From NCBI RefSeq assembly GCF_000717185.1, contig NZ_JNYE01000014.1:89731-153730 (forward strand): a DNA stretch of 64,000 bases, given 5' to 3'. The notes under the pieces are model-generated. The model was not told the origin of the DNA and ran no database searches. It saw only the letters and a program-made list of their open reading frames with translations. The stretch's first letter is position 1. Each line of letters opens with the position of its first letter. Source of the stretch: Kitasatospora phosalacinea (GTDB lineage: Bacteria > Actinomycetota > Actinomycetes > Streptomycetales > Streptomycetaceae). A program made the position numbers and the translations under genes. Positions 14,787-24,227 of this stretch are shown piece by piece.

Positions 14787-16325
14787 TCAGCCGGTCTTCT
14801 TCCTGGCGTTGGAAGGCGTCTTCCGGTCGGCGGGCGGCGGTTCCGCGTTGTGCAGCCACCCGGCGAGCTTGCCGCCGCGGTCGACGGCGCGCAGGCGGCG
14901 CTCGGCGTCCCCGGAGACCTCGTCGGTGGTGACCACCAGCAGTTCGTCGCCCTCGCGCAGCACGGTCATCCGGTCCGGGACGAAGCTGGCGCCCTCGCGG
15001 ACCACCAGGGTGACGGCGGCGCCCTTGGGCAGGCGCAGCTCGGAGACCTCGACGCCGGACATCCGGGAGCCGGGGGAGAGCTGGACGGACAGCAGGTGGC
15101 CGTGCAGCTTCTCCAGCGGGGCGGACTCGATGCCCAGGTCCTGGCCGATGTCGCCCTCGCCGATCCGCAGCCACTTGGCGACCAGCGGCAGGGTCGGGCC
15201 CTGGAGCAGGGTGAAGACCACGACCAGGATGAAGACCACGTTGAACAGGTGCTGCGCGTCGGTCGCGCCGGACACCAGCGGGATGGTGGCGAGCACGATC
15301 GGCACCGCGCCGCGCAGCCCGGCCCAGGACAGCAGCGCCTGCTCCTGCCAGGGCACCCGGAACGGCGTCATGGTCAGCAGCACCGACAGCGGCCGGGCGA
15401 CGAACACCAGCACCGCCCCGGCCACCAGGCCCGGGACTATCGCCGACCCCATGCTGGCGGGCGTGACCAGCAGGCCGAGCAGCACGAACATGCCGATCTG
15501 CCCGATCCAGGCCAGCCCGTCCGCGAAGCCGCGCACCGCGGGGCCGTGCGGCAGCTTGGAGTTCCCGAGGATGACCGAGGCGATGTACGCGGCCAGGAAG
15601 CCGGAGGCGTGCAGCAGCGCGCCGCCCGCGTAGGCGAGCACGATCAGCGCCAGCACCGCGATCGGGTACAGGCCGGAGGAGGGCAGCGCGACCCGCCGCA
15701 CCGCGTACGCGCCGAGCCGGCCGACCGCGTAGCCGACGGCCGCGCCGATCGCCAGCTCGACGACGATGGTGCCGACCAGCACGTACCAGGGGTCGAGCTC
15801 GCCGGTGGTGGCGAAGGCGACCACCAGGATCACCACGGGCGCGTCGTTGAAGCCGGACTCGGCCTCCAGCAGGCCGGTCAGCCGCTTGGGCAGCGGCACC
15901 ATCCGCAGCACCGAGAAGACCGCCGCGGCGTCGGTGGAGGAGACGATCGCGCCCAGCAGCAGCGCGGTGCGCCACTCCAGGCCGACCAGCCAGTGCGCAC
16001 CGGCGGCGGTGACGAACACCGAGACCGCGACGCCGAAGGTGGCGAGCACGGCGGCGGCGGGGACGACCGGTCTGATGGCCAGCCAGCTGGTCTTGAGCCC
16101 GCCCTCGGCGAGGATGACCACCAGGGCCGCGTAGCCCAGGACCTGGGTGAGTTCGGCGTTGTTGAAGCTTATGCCGATGCCGTTCTGGCCGAGGGCGACG
16201 CCGATGCCGAGGTAGATCAGCAGCGAGGGCAGCCCCGAGCGGGTGGAGATCCGCACCGCCACGACGGCGAACAGCAGGATCACGGCGGACTCGAGCAGCA
16301 GGGTGTTCAGGTGGTCAACGGTCAC
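14787..16325 (-). CDS. Potassium/proton antiporter, CPA1/NhaP2 (CvrA) type with TrkA-C domain
   Basis: A 512-residue protein. The first 400 residues form about 12 helices with CPA motifs GAIVSSTDAAAVF (the SSTDAA site) and ESGFNDAPVVI, the ion-binding core. Residues about 410-490 form a TrkA-C (RCK-C) regulatory domain (LPKGAAVTLVVREGASFVP). Family members exchange K+ (or Na+) for H+, and TrkA-C domains commonly sense nucleotides such as cyclic di-AMP (family knowledge). The C-terminus is basic. It is divergent from the penicillin-acylase-family gene, separated by a 220-bp AT-richer promoter region. Confidence 0.9.
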   Translation of the reverse strand: MTVDHLNTLLLESAVILLFAVVAVRISTRSGLPSLLIYLGIGVALGQNGIGISFNNAELTQVLGYAALVVILAEGGLKTSWLAIRPVVPAAAVLATFGVAVSVFVTAAGAHWLVGLEWRTALLLGAIVSSTDAAAVFSVLRMVPLPKRLTGLLEAESGFNDAPVVILVVAFATTGELDPWYVLVGTIVVELAIGAAVGYAVGRLGAYAVRRVALPSSGLYPIAVLALIVLAYAGGALLHASGFLAAYIASVILGNSKLPHGPAVRGFADGLAWIGQIGMFVLLGLLVTPASMGSAIVPGLVAGAVLVFVARPLSVLLTMTPFRVPWQEQALLSWAGLRGAVPIVLATIPLVSGATDAQHLFNVVFILVVVFTLLQGPTLPLVAKWLRIGEGDIGQDLGIESAPLEKLHGHLLSVQLSPGSRMSGVEVSELRLPKGAAVTLVVREGASFVPDRMTVLREGDELLVVTTDEVSGDAERRLRAVDRGGKLAGWLHNAEPPPADRKTPSNARKKTG

Positions 16326-16545
16326 GCAGGGGCACCTCGGGCAGGGAGGGGAGCTACTGACGGATCGTTACCCATCCTAACATTTTACTTGATCTTTACG
16401 CTAGTCCCTCCCTCTCGCTCCCGACCGGTAGGGTCCCTGCGGTGCCGTCGAACCGCCGCCGGTGTCCCCCGTGCACGGCTGCCGGTGCCCTCGCCCTAAT
16501 GTGGTGACCTGTCACGGCCGCACGCTCCCTCATACAAGGACTCGG

Positions 16546-19287
16546 ATGCCCCGCTCGAAGAAGTTCCGGCGCGCACGTCTGATCATGATCCTGCTCGCCG
16601 TGCTGCTGATCGCGGGCCTGGTCGGCGGCGGCTGGTGGGCAGTGGACACCGTCCGCTCCTCCTTCCCGCAGGTCAGCGGCACCGTCAAGGTGTCCGGCAT
16701 GTCCGCCCCGGTGGACGTGGTCCGCGACGACAAGGGCATCCCGCAGCTGTACGCCGACACCGACGCCGACCTGTTCCGCGCCCAGGGCTACGTGCAGGCC
16801 CAGGACCGGTTCTGGGAGATGGACGTCCGCCGGCACATCACCTCCGGCCGACTCTCCGAGATGTTCGGCTCCTCCTCGGTCGAGAACGACACCTTCCTGC
16901 GCACCATGGGCTGGCGCCAGGTCGCCCAGAAGGAGTGGGACACCGTCCTGTCCGAGGACACCAAGCGCAACCTGACCGCCTACACCGAGGGCGTCAACGC
17001 CTGGCTCGCCGAGCACCCCGGCGGCGCCGGCGCCTCGCTGGAGTACGCGCTGCTCGGCACGGTCAACTCCGACTACCGGCCCGAGAAGTGGGACCCGGTC
17101 GACTCGGTGGCCTGGCTCAAGGCGATGGCCTGGAGCCTGTCCGGCAACATGCAGGACGAGATCGACCGCTCCCTGCTCACCCAGGACTTCACCGCCGAGC
17201 AGATCGAGCAGCTCTACCCCGCGTACCCGTACGACCGCAACGGCACCATCGTGAAGACCGGCAAGCTCTCCGCCGACGGCACCTACACCCCCGGCGCGGG
17301 CGCCGTCGTGCCGCCCGTGCCCGGCGGCTCCGCCCCGGCGAGCAGCGCCCAGGCCCGGGCCGCGACCCAGGGCCTGGTCGGCGACCTGTCCGAGCGGGTG
17401 TCCGCGCTGCCGGAGCTGCTCGGCCCGCAGGGCCAGGGCATCGGCTCCAACTCCTGGGTGGTGGCCGGCGCCAACACCACCACCGGCGAGCCGCTGCTCG
17501 CCAACGACCCGCACCTCGGCCCCGGCATGCCCTCCATCTGGTACCAGATGGGCCTGCACTGCCGCGCCGTCTCGCCGACCTGCAACTACGACACCGCGGG
17601 CTACACCTTCGCGGGCATGCCCGGCGTCGTCATCGGCCACAACGCGAACATCGCCTGGGGCTTCACCAACCTCGGCGCCGACGTCACCGACCTGTACCTG
17701 GAGAAGGTCACCGGCCCCGACACCTACCTCCTCGACGGCAGGGACGTGAAGTTCACCGTCCGCAAGGAGACCATCAAGGTCGCGGGCGGCGAGGACCGCA
17801 CCATCACCGTCCGCACCACCCAGGACGGCATGCCGCTGGTCTCCGACCAGTCCTCCGAGGACCAGAAGGTCGGCCAGTACGCCCCCGCCGGGAACGCCGC
17901 CCCCGACCGCGCCGCCGGCTACGGCGTCGCCCTGCGCTGGACCGCGCTCGTCCCCGGCAAGACCATGGACGCCGTCTTCGCGCTCGACAAGGCCACCGAC
18001 TTCGCCGCCTTCCGGGCCGCCGCGCAGGACTTCGCCGTCCCCGCGCAGAACCTCATCTACGCCGACACCAAGGGCAACATCGGCTACCAGGCCCCCGGCC
18101 TGATCCCCGTCCGCGGCAAGGGCGACGGCCGCTACCCCGCCCCCGGCTGGGACTCCGCCTACGCCTGGAAGAGCAGCTACCTGCCCTTCAAGTCGCTGCC
18201 CTACGCGTACAACCCCCCGGAGGGCTACATCGTCACGGCCAACCAGGCCGTCGTCGACCAGAACTACAAGCCGCTGCTCACCACCGACTGGGAGTACGGC
18301 ACCCGCGCCAAGGAGATCGCCGACCAGATCCAGGAGAAGCTGAAGAACGGCGGCAAGATCTCGCTGGACGACATGCAGTCCATCCAGCTCGACAACACCA
18401 GCGTGATGGCCGAGGAGCTCGTCCCGCTGCTGCTCAAGGTCCAGATCAGCGACCCGTACGTGCGCGAGGCCCAGGACCTGCTGCGCGACTGGAACTACCA
18501 CCAGGACGCCGACTCCGCCGCCGCCGCCTACTACAACGGCGTCTGGCGGGCCCTGCTCACCCTCTCCTTCGGCCAGAAGTTCCCCGCCGACCTCCGGGTC
18601 GAGGGCGACTGCCTGCTGGTGCGCCAGAAGCGCGACAACACCCTGCCCGACGACGCGCTCGGCGGCGCCGCGCAGGCCGTCACCGAGTGCGGCACCCGCA
18701 AGGCCTCGCAGGCCCAGCCGGACGGCGGCGACCGCTGGACGGAGGTCGTCCGCCAGCAGCTCGCCGACCCGAAGTCGCCCTGGTGGGACTACATCGACTC
18801 CGACCACGAGCAGCAGCACGGCCTCGACAACCTGCTCGCCGAAGCGCTCAAGGACGCCCGCCAGGACCTCACCTCGCGCCTCAGCAAGGACATCTCCACC
18901 TGGAGCTGGGGCCGTCTGCACCAGCTCACCCTGGAGGAGCCCACCCTCGGCCAGGACGACTCCTCGATCGCCTCCGGCCTAGTCCACAAGCTGCTCAACC
19001 GCGGCCCCTACGAGCTCTCCGGCGGCAGCGCCGCCGTCGACGCCACCGGCTGGAACGCCGCCGCGGGCTACGACGTCGACTGGATCCCCTCCATGCGGAT
19101 GGTCGTCGACCTCAGCGACTTCGACTCCTCCCGCTGGATCAACGTCGGCGGCGCCTCCGGCCACGCCTTCCACCCCAACTACAACGACCAGACCGAACTC
19201 TGGGCCTCCGGCCAGCTCCTGCCCTGGGCCTACACCAAGGACGCGGTCACCAAGGCGGGGAAGAACACCCTGACCCTGACCAACTGA
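16546..19287 (+). CDS. Penicillin acylase-family (Ntn) hydrolase, membrane-anchored
   Basis: A 913-residue precursor. ATG 16546 has AAGGA 5 bases upstream and gives a basic N-terminus plus one hydrophobic helix (LIMILLAVLLIAGLVGGGWW). The Ntn-hydrolase nucleophile is Ser301 in GSNSW, where the beta chain starts after autocatalytic removal of a spacer; the alpha chain holds DRFWEMDVRRH. Downstream ANDPHLG and GHNANIAWGFTN are family hallmarks. Such enzymes cleave acyl amides: beta-lactams, or N-acyl-homoserine lactones and lipopeptides. The natural substrate is unknown. It acts outside the membrane. It ends at a 13-bp-stem terminator. Confidence 0.9.
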   Translation: MPRSKKFRRARLIMILLAVLLIAGLVGGGWWAVDTVRSSFPQVSGTVKVSGMSAPVDVVRDDKGIPQLYADTDADLFRAQGYVQAQDRFWEMDVRRHITSGRLSEMFGSSSVENDTFLRTMGWRQVAQKEWDTVLSEDTKRNLTAYTEGVNAWLAEHPGGAGASLEYALLGTVNSDYRPEKWDPVDSVAWLKAMAWSLSGNMQDEIDRSLLTQDFTAEQIEQLYPAYPYDRNGTIVKTGKLSADGTYTPGAGAVVPPVPGGSAPASSAQARAATQGLVGDLSERVSALPELLGPQGQGIGSNSWVVAGANTTTGEPLLANDPHLGPGMPSIWYQMGLHCRAVSPTCNYDTAGYTFAGMPGVVIGHNANIAWGFTNLGADVTDLYLEKVTGPDTYLLDGRDVKFTVRKETIKVAGGEDRTITVRTTQDGMPLVSDQSSEDQKVGQYAPAGNAAPDRAAGYGVALRWTALVPGKTMDAVFALDKATDFAAFRAAAQDFAVPAQNLIYADTKGNIGYQAPGLIPVRGKGDGRYPAPGWDSAYAWKSSYLPFKSLPYAYNPPEGYIVTANQAVVDQNYKPLLTTDWEYGTRAKEIADQIQEKLKNGGKISLDDMQSIQLDNTSVMAEELVPLLLKVQISDPYVREAQDLLRDWNYHQDADSAAAAYYNGVWRALLTLSFGQKFPADLRVEGDCLLVRQKRDNTLPDDALGGAAQAVTECGTRKASQAQPDGGDRWTEVVRQQLADPKSPWWDYIDSDHEQQHGLDNLLAEALKDARQDLTSRLSKDISTWSWGRLHQLTLEEPTLGQDDSSIASGLVHKLLNRGPYELSGGSAAVDATGWNAAAGYDVDWIPSMRMVVDLSDFDSSRWINVGGASGHAFHPNYNDQTELWASGQLLPWAYTKDAVTKAGKNTLTLTN

Positions 19288-19299
19288 GCACCTGCCCCC

Positions 19300-19335
19300 G
19301 GAGCCGGACGGGCCCGGACGGACCCGTCCGGCTCC
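19300..19335. terminator. Bidirectional hairpin terminator
   Basis: Perfect 13-bp stem, GGAGCCGGACGGG / CCCGTCCGGCTCC, with a 10-nt loop, between the convergent acylase and folate genes. Confidence 0.85.
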
Positions 19336-19343
19336 GTCCGGCT

Positions 19344-19931
19344 TCAGAAGCGCGTCACCCCCTCCGGGGTGACCGCCGCGTGGACGGGGAGGTCGTGGGG
19401 CTCGGCCGGGACGGTCCCGCACAGCTCGTGCGCGTACAGCAGGGTCGCCAGCAGCGGCCGCGCGCCCCCGCGGACGAGGCGGGCCAGCACGCGGTCGTAG
19501 GAGCCGCCGCCGCGGCCGAGGCGGACGCCGCGGGGGTCGACGGCGAGGCCGGGCAGCAGGACGACGTCCGCGGTCAGGACGGCGTCCGGGCCCAGCCGCG
19601 GGCCGGTGGGCTCCAGCAGGCCGCGGGCGGCGGGGGAGAGGCGGTCGTCGCCCTCGTACCGGGCCCAGTCCAGGTCGTTGTCGGGCAGCAGGACGGGCAG
19701 CAGCACCCGCACCCCCCGCGCGGCGAGCGCCCCGAGCAGCGGGCGGGTGCCCGGCTCCGCGCCGACCGAGACGTACGCGGCGACGGTGCCGCCCGGCGGC
19801 ACCAGCGCGGCGGCGTGCCCGGCCAGCGCCTCGGCCGCGGCGGAGCGCTCCGCCGCGGCGAGCGCCCGCCGTTCGGCGAGCAGCCGTGACCTCAGCGCCG
19901 CCTTGTCGTTGGACAACCGATCCGCAGTCAC
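19344..19931 (-). CDS. 5-formyltetrahydrofolate cyclo-ligase
   Basis: A 195-residue protein from GTG 19931 with GAAGGGA upstream. It converts 5-formyl-THF to 5,10-methenyl-THF with ATP. Diagnostic are the basic N-terminal helix (KAALRSRLLAERR), the substrate loop region AAYVSVGAEPGTRPLL, LLPGLAVDPRGVRLGRGGGSYDR and the C-terminal ATLLYAHEL. It matches family length. It is divergent from the diguanylate cyclase gene with a 63-bp gap. Confidence 0.92.
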   Translation of the reverse strand: MTADRLSNDKAALRSRLLAERRALAAAERSAAAEALAGHAAALVPPGGTVAAYVSVGAEPGTRPLLGALAARGVRVLLPVLLPDNDLDWARYEGDDRLSPAARGLLEPTGPRLGPDAVLTADVVLLPGLAVDPRGVRLGRGGGSYDRVLARLVRGGARPLLATLLYAHELCGTVPAEPHDLPVHAAVTPEGVTRF

Positions 19932-19994
19932 CGTTCGATTCCCTTCAGCTCCGTCACGTGCACTGACACGAGCCTGACACGCCGAGGCCGCCGC

Positions 19995-20834
19995 ATGTCC
20001 ACCCCGCTCCTGCTCCAGGCCCTGGCCGCGCTCGGCGCGGCCGCTCCGGCCGCCGCCGGCGTCCTCGCGCTGCGCCGCCGCCGGTCCCGGGCCGAGCAGG
20101 GCTCCCGGGAGGCGGAACTCCTGGCGAAGATCGCGGAACTCTCGGAGGAACGGGACGAGCTGGTGCGCACCGCGTCCTGCGACCCGCTGACCGGGGTGTG
20201 GAACTACCGGCACCTGCAGCTCACCCTGGACCGCGAGATCGAACGGGCCCGCCGGGCCGAGGCCACCGCGATCGACCCGCGCCCGCTGTCGGTGCTGCTG
20301 CTGGAGGTGGCCGGTTTCGACGCCGTGGTCGCCGAGCACGGCCGGGCCCGCGCCAACGCGATGCTGCGGGACCTCGCCCAGCGGCTGGCGATGGAGATCC
20401 GCGGCTGCGACACCCTGGGCCGCTACGGCGGGGAGGAGTTCCTGGCCCTGCTGCCGGACACCGGCCCGGAGGGCGCCGCGCAGGTCGCCGAGCGGCTGTG
20501 CTGGTCGGTCCGCCGCCACCGGCTGACGGACCGTCACCCCGGCGAGAGCGCCGACCCGGACGAGCGCAGCGGCCTGACCGCGTCCGTCGGCCTGGCCGTG
20601 CTGCCCCGGGACGGCGCCCACGCGGCCCTGCTGCTGCGGGCCGCCGACCGCGCCCTGGCGGCGGCCCGGGCGGCGGGCGGCGACTGCTGGCGCTCCACCG
20701 AGCAGCTCCCGGCCGAACTTCCCGGTCCGAACGCTTCGCCGACGCCCGGTAAGGTGTCTTCCGGCCCCGGCGGGGCACCCCTCACCCCGCATGCGACCAC
20801 CGTCGGCCCGGGCCCGACCGGTGACAGGCCTTAA
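19995..20834 (+). CDS. Diguanylate cyclase (GGDEF), single membrane-proximal helix
   Basis: A 279-residue protein. A short hydrophobic N-terminus (LLLQALAALGAAAPAAAGVLA) leads to a basic stretch and a coiled coil (EAELLAKIAELSEERDELV). The GGDEF domain (about 58-235) starts at DPLTGVWNYRHLQ and has an intact active site RYGGEEFLALLPDT, so it should make cyclic di-GMP, which in streptomycetes controls development through BldD. No clear inhibitory I-site (RxxD) precedes the active loop. The C-terminal 45 residues are disordered. It lies just upstream of galU on the same strand. Confidence 0.88.
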   Translation: MSTPLLLQALAALGAAAPAAAGVLALRRRRSRAEQGSREAELLAKIAELSEERDELVRTASCDPLTGVWNYRHLQLTLDREIERARRAEATAIDPRPLSVLLLEVAGFDAVVAEHGRARANAMLRDLAQRLAMEIRGCDTLGRYGGEEFLALLPDTGPEGAAQVAERLCWSVRRHRLTDRHPGESADPDERSGLTASVGLAVLPRDGAHAALLLRAADRALAAARAAGGDCWRSTEQLPAELPGPNASPTPGKVSSGPGGAPLTPHATTVGPGPTGDRP

Positions 20835-20892
20835 CCATCGATTCACTCCACTCCCAGCCGGGTGGAATGCACGCCTTAGTAAGGTCGGACGC

Positions 20893-21813
20893 ATGACGAA
20901 CAAGCACGCCCGCCAGCCGGTCACCAAAGCAGTCGTCCCGGCCGCCGGGCTGGGTACGAGGTTCCTCCCCGCCACCAAGGCCACGCCGAAGGAGATGCTG
21001 CCGGTCGTCGACAAGCCGGCCATCCAGTACGTCGTGGAGGAGGCCGCCGCGGCCGGCCTGTCCGACATACTGATGGTCACCGGCCGCAACAAGCGTGCTC
21101 TGGAGGACCACTTCGACCGCGCCTACGAGCTGGAGGAGCTGCTCAGCCGCAAGGGCGACAAGGAGCGCCTGCGCCGGGTGCAGGAGTCCGTGCAGCTCGC
21201 GAGCATGCACTACGTCCGCCAGGGCGACCCCAAGGGCCTCGGCCACGCCGTCTCGGTCGCCGAACAGCACGTCGCGGGCCAGCCGTTCGCCGTCCTGCTG
21301 GGCGACGACCTGATCGACCCGCGCGACCCGCTGCTGGCCCGGATGATCGAGGTGCAGCAGGAGCTCGGCGGCTCCGTCGTCGCGCTGATGGAGGTCGACC
21401 CCGCGCAGATCCACCTGTACGGCTGCGCCGCCGTCAAGAGCACCGAGCTCGGCGAGGACGTCTTCCAGGTCACCGACCTGGTGGAGAAGCCCGACACCGC
21501 GGACGCCCCGTCCAACTACGCCGTCATCGGCCGCTACGTCCTCGACCCGACGGTCTTCGACGTGCTGCGCGAGACCCCGCCCGGCCGCGGCGGCGAGATC
21601 CAGCTGACCGACGCGCTGCGCGAGCTGGCCACCCGCGACGAGTCCGCCGGCGGCCCGGTGCACGGCGTGCTGTTCAAGGGCCGCCGCTACGACACCGGCG
21701 ACCGCGCCGACTACCTGCGCGCGATCGTCCGGCTGGCCGCCGAGCGCGACGACCTCGGCCCCGAATTCCGCACCTGGCTGCGGCAGTTCGTCAGCACCGA
21801 GATGCAGGGCTGA
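20893..21813 (+). CDS. galU: UTP-glucose-1-phosphate uridylyltransferase
   Basis: A 306-residue protein from ATG 20893 (AAGGTCGG upstream). The nucleotidyltransferase signature KAVVPAAGLGTRFLPATKA and the following PKEMLPVVDKP are at residues 12-42. DDLIDP, VEKPDTADAPSNYAVIGRYV and the C-terminal KGRRYDTGDRADYLRA are GalU hallmarks. It makes UDP-glucose for cell-wall and exopolysaccharide sugars. It is followed after 26 bp by moeA, so it is probably the first gene of a run through rimJ. Confidence 0.95.
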   Translation: MTNKHARQPVTKAVVPAAGLGTRFLPATKATPKEMLPVVDKPAIQYVVEEAAAAGLSDILMVTGRNKRALEDHFDRAYELEELLSRKGDKERLRRVQESVQLASMHYVRQGDPKGLGHAVSVAEQHVAGQPFAVLLGDDLIDPRDPLLARMIEVQQELGGSVVALMEVDPAQIHLYGCAAVKSTELGEDVFQVTDLVEKPDTADAPSNYAVIGRYVLDPTVFDVLRETPPGRGGEIQLTDALRELATRDESAGGPVHGVLFKGRRYDTGDRADYLRAIVRLAAERDDLGPEFRTWLRQFVSTEMQG

Positions 21814-21839
21814 TCCACCACGAAGGCGAGCGTGAGGCG

Positions 21840-23177
21840 ATGACCGGGAAGCACGACCCCTGCTGCGAGGGAGCCGGCTCCCCGGCCTCGCCGCGCCTGT
21901 GGACCGTCGACGAGCACCTCGCCGACGTCCTCGCCGCGGTGGCCCCGCTGCCGCCCATCGAACTGCAGCTGCTGGACGCCCAGGGCTGCCGGCTCGCCGA
22001 GGACGTGCGGGCCGCCGACGACCTGCCGCCCTTCGACAACAGCTCGATGGACGGCTACGCGCTGCGCACCGCCGACACCGTGCGGGCCACCGAGCAGTAC
22101 CCGTCGGTGCTCGCCGTGGTCGGCGACATCGCGGCCGGCGCCGCCGACCTGCCCAAGGTCGGCCCCGGCCAGGCCGCCCGGATCATGACCGGCGCCCCCG
22201 TCCCGCCCGGCGCCGAGGCCGTCGCCCCGGTCGAGTGGACCGACGGCGGCACCGGCACCGGCCTGGCCGCCGACGCGATGGGCGCGCCCGTCGCCGACGA
22301 GGAGGTCCGGGTGCTGCGCCCGGTCGCCGAGGGCGCGCACATCCGCCGCCGGGGCAGCGACGTCACCGCGGGCGACACCGTGCTGGAGGCGGGCACCGTG
22401 CTCGGCCCCACCCAGCTCGGCCTGCTGGCCGCGATCGGCCGCGGCACCGTCAAGGTCGCCCCCCGCCCCCGGGTGGTCGTGCTCTCCACCGGCAGCGAAC
22501 TCGTCCAGCCCGGCGAGGCCGCCGGACCGGGCCGGATCCACGACTCCAACTCCTTCACCCTGACCGCCGCCGCGACCGCCGCCGGTGCCGTCGCCTTCCG
22601 GGTCGGCGGCGTCCCCGACGAGGCCGACACGCTGCGCGCCGTGCTGGAGGACCAACTCGGCCGGGCCGACCTGATCGTCACCAGCGGCGGCGTCTCGGTC
22701 GGCGCGTACGACGTGGTCAAGGAGGTGTTCGCCGACTACGGCGGCGTGGCCCGCGGCGGAGCCGCTGGTTTTAGCTTCCGCAGGCTGCGGATGCAGCCGG
22801 GCAAGCCGCAGGGCTTCGGCCGGATCGGCGGCGGCCCCGGCGTGCCGCTGCTCGCCCTGCCCGGCAACCCGGTCAGCGCGTACATCTCCTTCGAGCTGTT
22901 CGTCCGCCCGGTCATCCGCACCATGCTCGGCGCCCCCGACGTGCACCGCCCCGTGGTGCGCGCCGCGACCACCGCGGCGCTGCGCTCCCCGGCCGGGCGG
23001 CGGCAGTTCCTGCGCGGCCGGTACGACCCGGCGGCGGGCACCGTCTCCCCGGTCGGCGGCGAGGGGTCGCACCTGGTCGGGGCGCTGGCCAGGGCCGACT
23101 GCCTGATCACCGTCCCCGAGGACACCACCGCGCTGCCCGCCGGGAGCGCCGTGGACGTGGTCCTTCTCACGGACTGA
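21840..23177 (+). CDS. moeA: Molybdopterin molybdenumtransferase MoeA (gephyrin-like Glp)
   Basis: A 445-residue protein. The MoeA N-terminal domain (DEHLADVLAAV, then FDNSSMDGYALR near 62-73) and IMTGAPVPPGAEAV are diagnostic. The MogA-like domain holds STGSELVQPGE, IHDSN and TSGGVSVGAYD. A C-terminal beta domain ends it. It inserts molybdate into adenylylated molybdopterin. The usual length is 400-430; the extra N-terminal 20 residues (HDPCCEGAGS) contain two Cys of unknown role. It is cotranscribed with galU upstream and the moa genes downstream. Confidence 0.93.
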   Translation: MTGKHDPCCEGAGSPASPRLWTVDEHLADVLAAVAPLPPIELQLLDAQGCRLAEDVRAADDLPPFDNSSMDGYALRTADTVRATEQYPSVLAVVGDIAAGAADLPKVGPGQAARIMTGAPVPPGAEAVAPVEWTDGGTGTGLAADAMGAPVADEEVRVLRPVAEGAHIRRRGSDVTAGDTVLEAGTVLGPTQLGLLAAIGRGTVKVAPRPRVVVLSTGSELVQPGEAAGPGRIHDSNSFTLTAAATAAGAVAFRVGGVPDEADTLRAVLEDQLGRADLIVTSGGVSVGAYDVVKEVFADYGGVARGGAAGFSFRRLRMQPGKPQGFGRIGGGPGVPLLALPGNPVSAYISFELFVRPVIRTMLGAPDVHRPVVRAATTAALRSPAGRRQFLRGRYDPAAGTVSPVGGEGSHLVGALARADCLITVPEDTTALPAGSAVDVVLLTD

Positions 23178-23232
23178 CCGGGGCGGGGTTGTACGGTAGC
23201 GCGAGATTCGCACCGTGCCACTGGAGCCACTC

Positions 23233-23730
23233 GTGACCGACACACCCCCCGGCGACCGCCTCACCCACGTCGACCACACCGGCGCCGCCCGGATGGTCGA
23301 CGTCTCCGAGAAGGCCGCCACCACCCGCGTCGCGGTGGCGGCCGGCCGCGTCCGGGTCGCCCCCCGGGTGGTGGAACTGCTGCGCGGCGAGGGCGTCCCC
23401 AAGGGCGACGCCCTCGCGGTGGCCCGGATCGCCGGGATCATGGGCGCCAAGCGGACGCCCGAGCTGATCCCGCTCTGCCACCCCATCGCGCTCACCGGCA
23501 CCACCGTCGACCTCGCCGTCACCGACACCGCCGTCGAGATCACCGCCACCGTCCGCACCGCCGACCGCACCGGCGTCGAGATGGAGGCGCTCACCGCCGT
23601 CGCCACCGCCGCGCTCACCGTCATCGACATGGTCAAGGCCGTCGACAAGGCCGCCGCCATCGAGGACGTCCGGGTGCTCAGCAAGACCGGCGGCAAGAGC
23701 GGCGACTGGCACCGGGGGGAGGAACAGTGA
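23233..23730 (+). CDS. moaC: Cyclic pyranopterin monophosphate synthase MoaC
   Basis: A 165-residue protein. I choose GTG 23233, with GGAG 6 bases upstream, over the in-frame GTG 23215. [19 protein letters not shown] opens the protein; [10 protein letters not shown] and [20 protein letters not shown] carry the catalytic residues. It converts 3',8-cyclo-GTP to cyclic pyranopterin monophosphate, the first molybdenum-cofactor intermediate made with MoaA. moaA itself is not in this window. Its stop overlaps the next start by 4 bp (GTGA). Confidence 0.94.
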   Translation: MTDTPPGDRLTHVDHTGAARMVDVSEKAATTRVAVAAGRVRVAPRVVELLRGEGVPKGDALAVARIAGIMGAKRTPELIPLCHPIALTGTTVDLAVTDTAVEITATVRTADRTGVEMEALTAVATAALTVIDMVKAVDKAAAIEDVRVLSKTGGKSGDWHRGEEQ

Positions 23731-24227
23731 GGGCGCTCGCCGTCACCGTCTCCAACCGGGCCTCGGCCGGCGTGTACGAGGACCGGGGCGGCCCGCTGCT
23801 GGTCGCCGGACTGCGCGAGATGGGCTTCACCGCCGACGGCCCGCAGGTCGTCCCGGACGGGGAGCCGGTCGAGGCGGCGCTGCGCGCGGCCGTCGCCGCC
23901 GGGTACGACGTGGTGCTGACCACCGGCGGCACCGGGATCTCCCCGCAGGACCTCACGCCCGAGATGACCGCCCGGGTGATCGACCGGCAGGTCCCCGGCA
24001 TCCCCGAGGCGATCCGCGCGCACGGCCGGGCGAAGGTGCCCACCTCCGCGCTCTCCCGCGGCCTGGCGGGCCTCGCCGGACGCACCCTGATCGTCAACCT
24101 GCCCGGCTCCACCGGCGGCGTCCGCGACGGCCTCGCCGTGCTCGCCCCGCTGCTGCCGCACGCCGTCGACCAACTGGCCGGCGGCGACCACCCGCGACCC
24201 ACCGATCCTTCCGGGAGCGCCCACTGA
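23727..24227 (+). CDS. MogA/MoaB-family molybdopterin adenylyltransferase
   Basis: A 166-residue protein starting GTG in a GTGA overlap with moaC. The MoCF domain shows [38 protein letters not shown] and [16 protein letters not shown]. It adenylylates molybdopterin before MoeA inserts the metal. Length is normal for the family. Its stop in turn overlaps the rimJ start codon by 4 bp, so three genes are translationally coupled. Confidence 0.92.
   Translation: MRALAVTVSNRASAGVYEDRGGPLLVAGLREMGFTADGPQVVPDGEPVEAALRAAVAAGYDVVLTTGGTGISPQDLTPEMTARVIDRQVPGIPEAIRAHGRAKVPTSALSRGLAGLAGRTLIVNLPGSTGGVRDGLAVLAPLLPHAVDQLAGGDHPRPTDPSGSAH

Noticed and set aside
13267..15633. A long forward frame over the MFS and antiporter genes
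   Set aside because: Gly/Gln/Arg-rich antisense shadow; both minus-strand genes have clear motifs.
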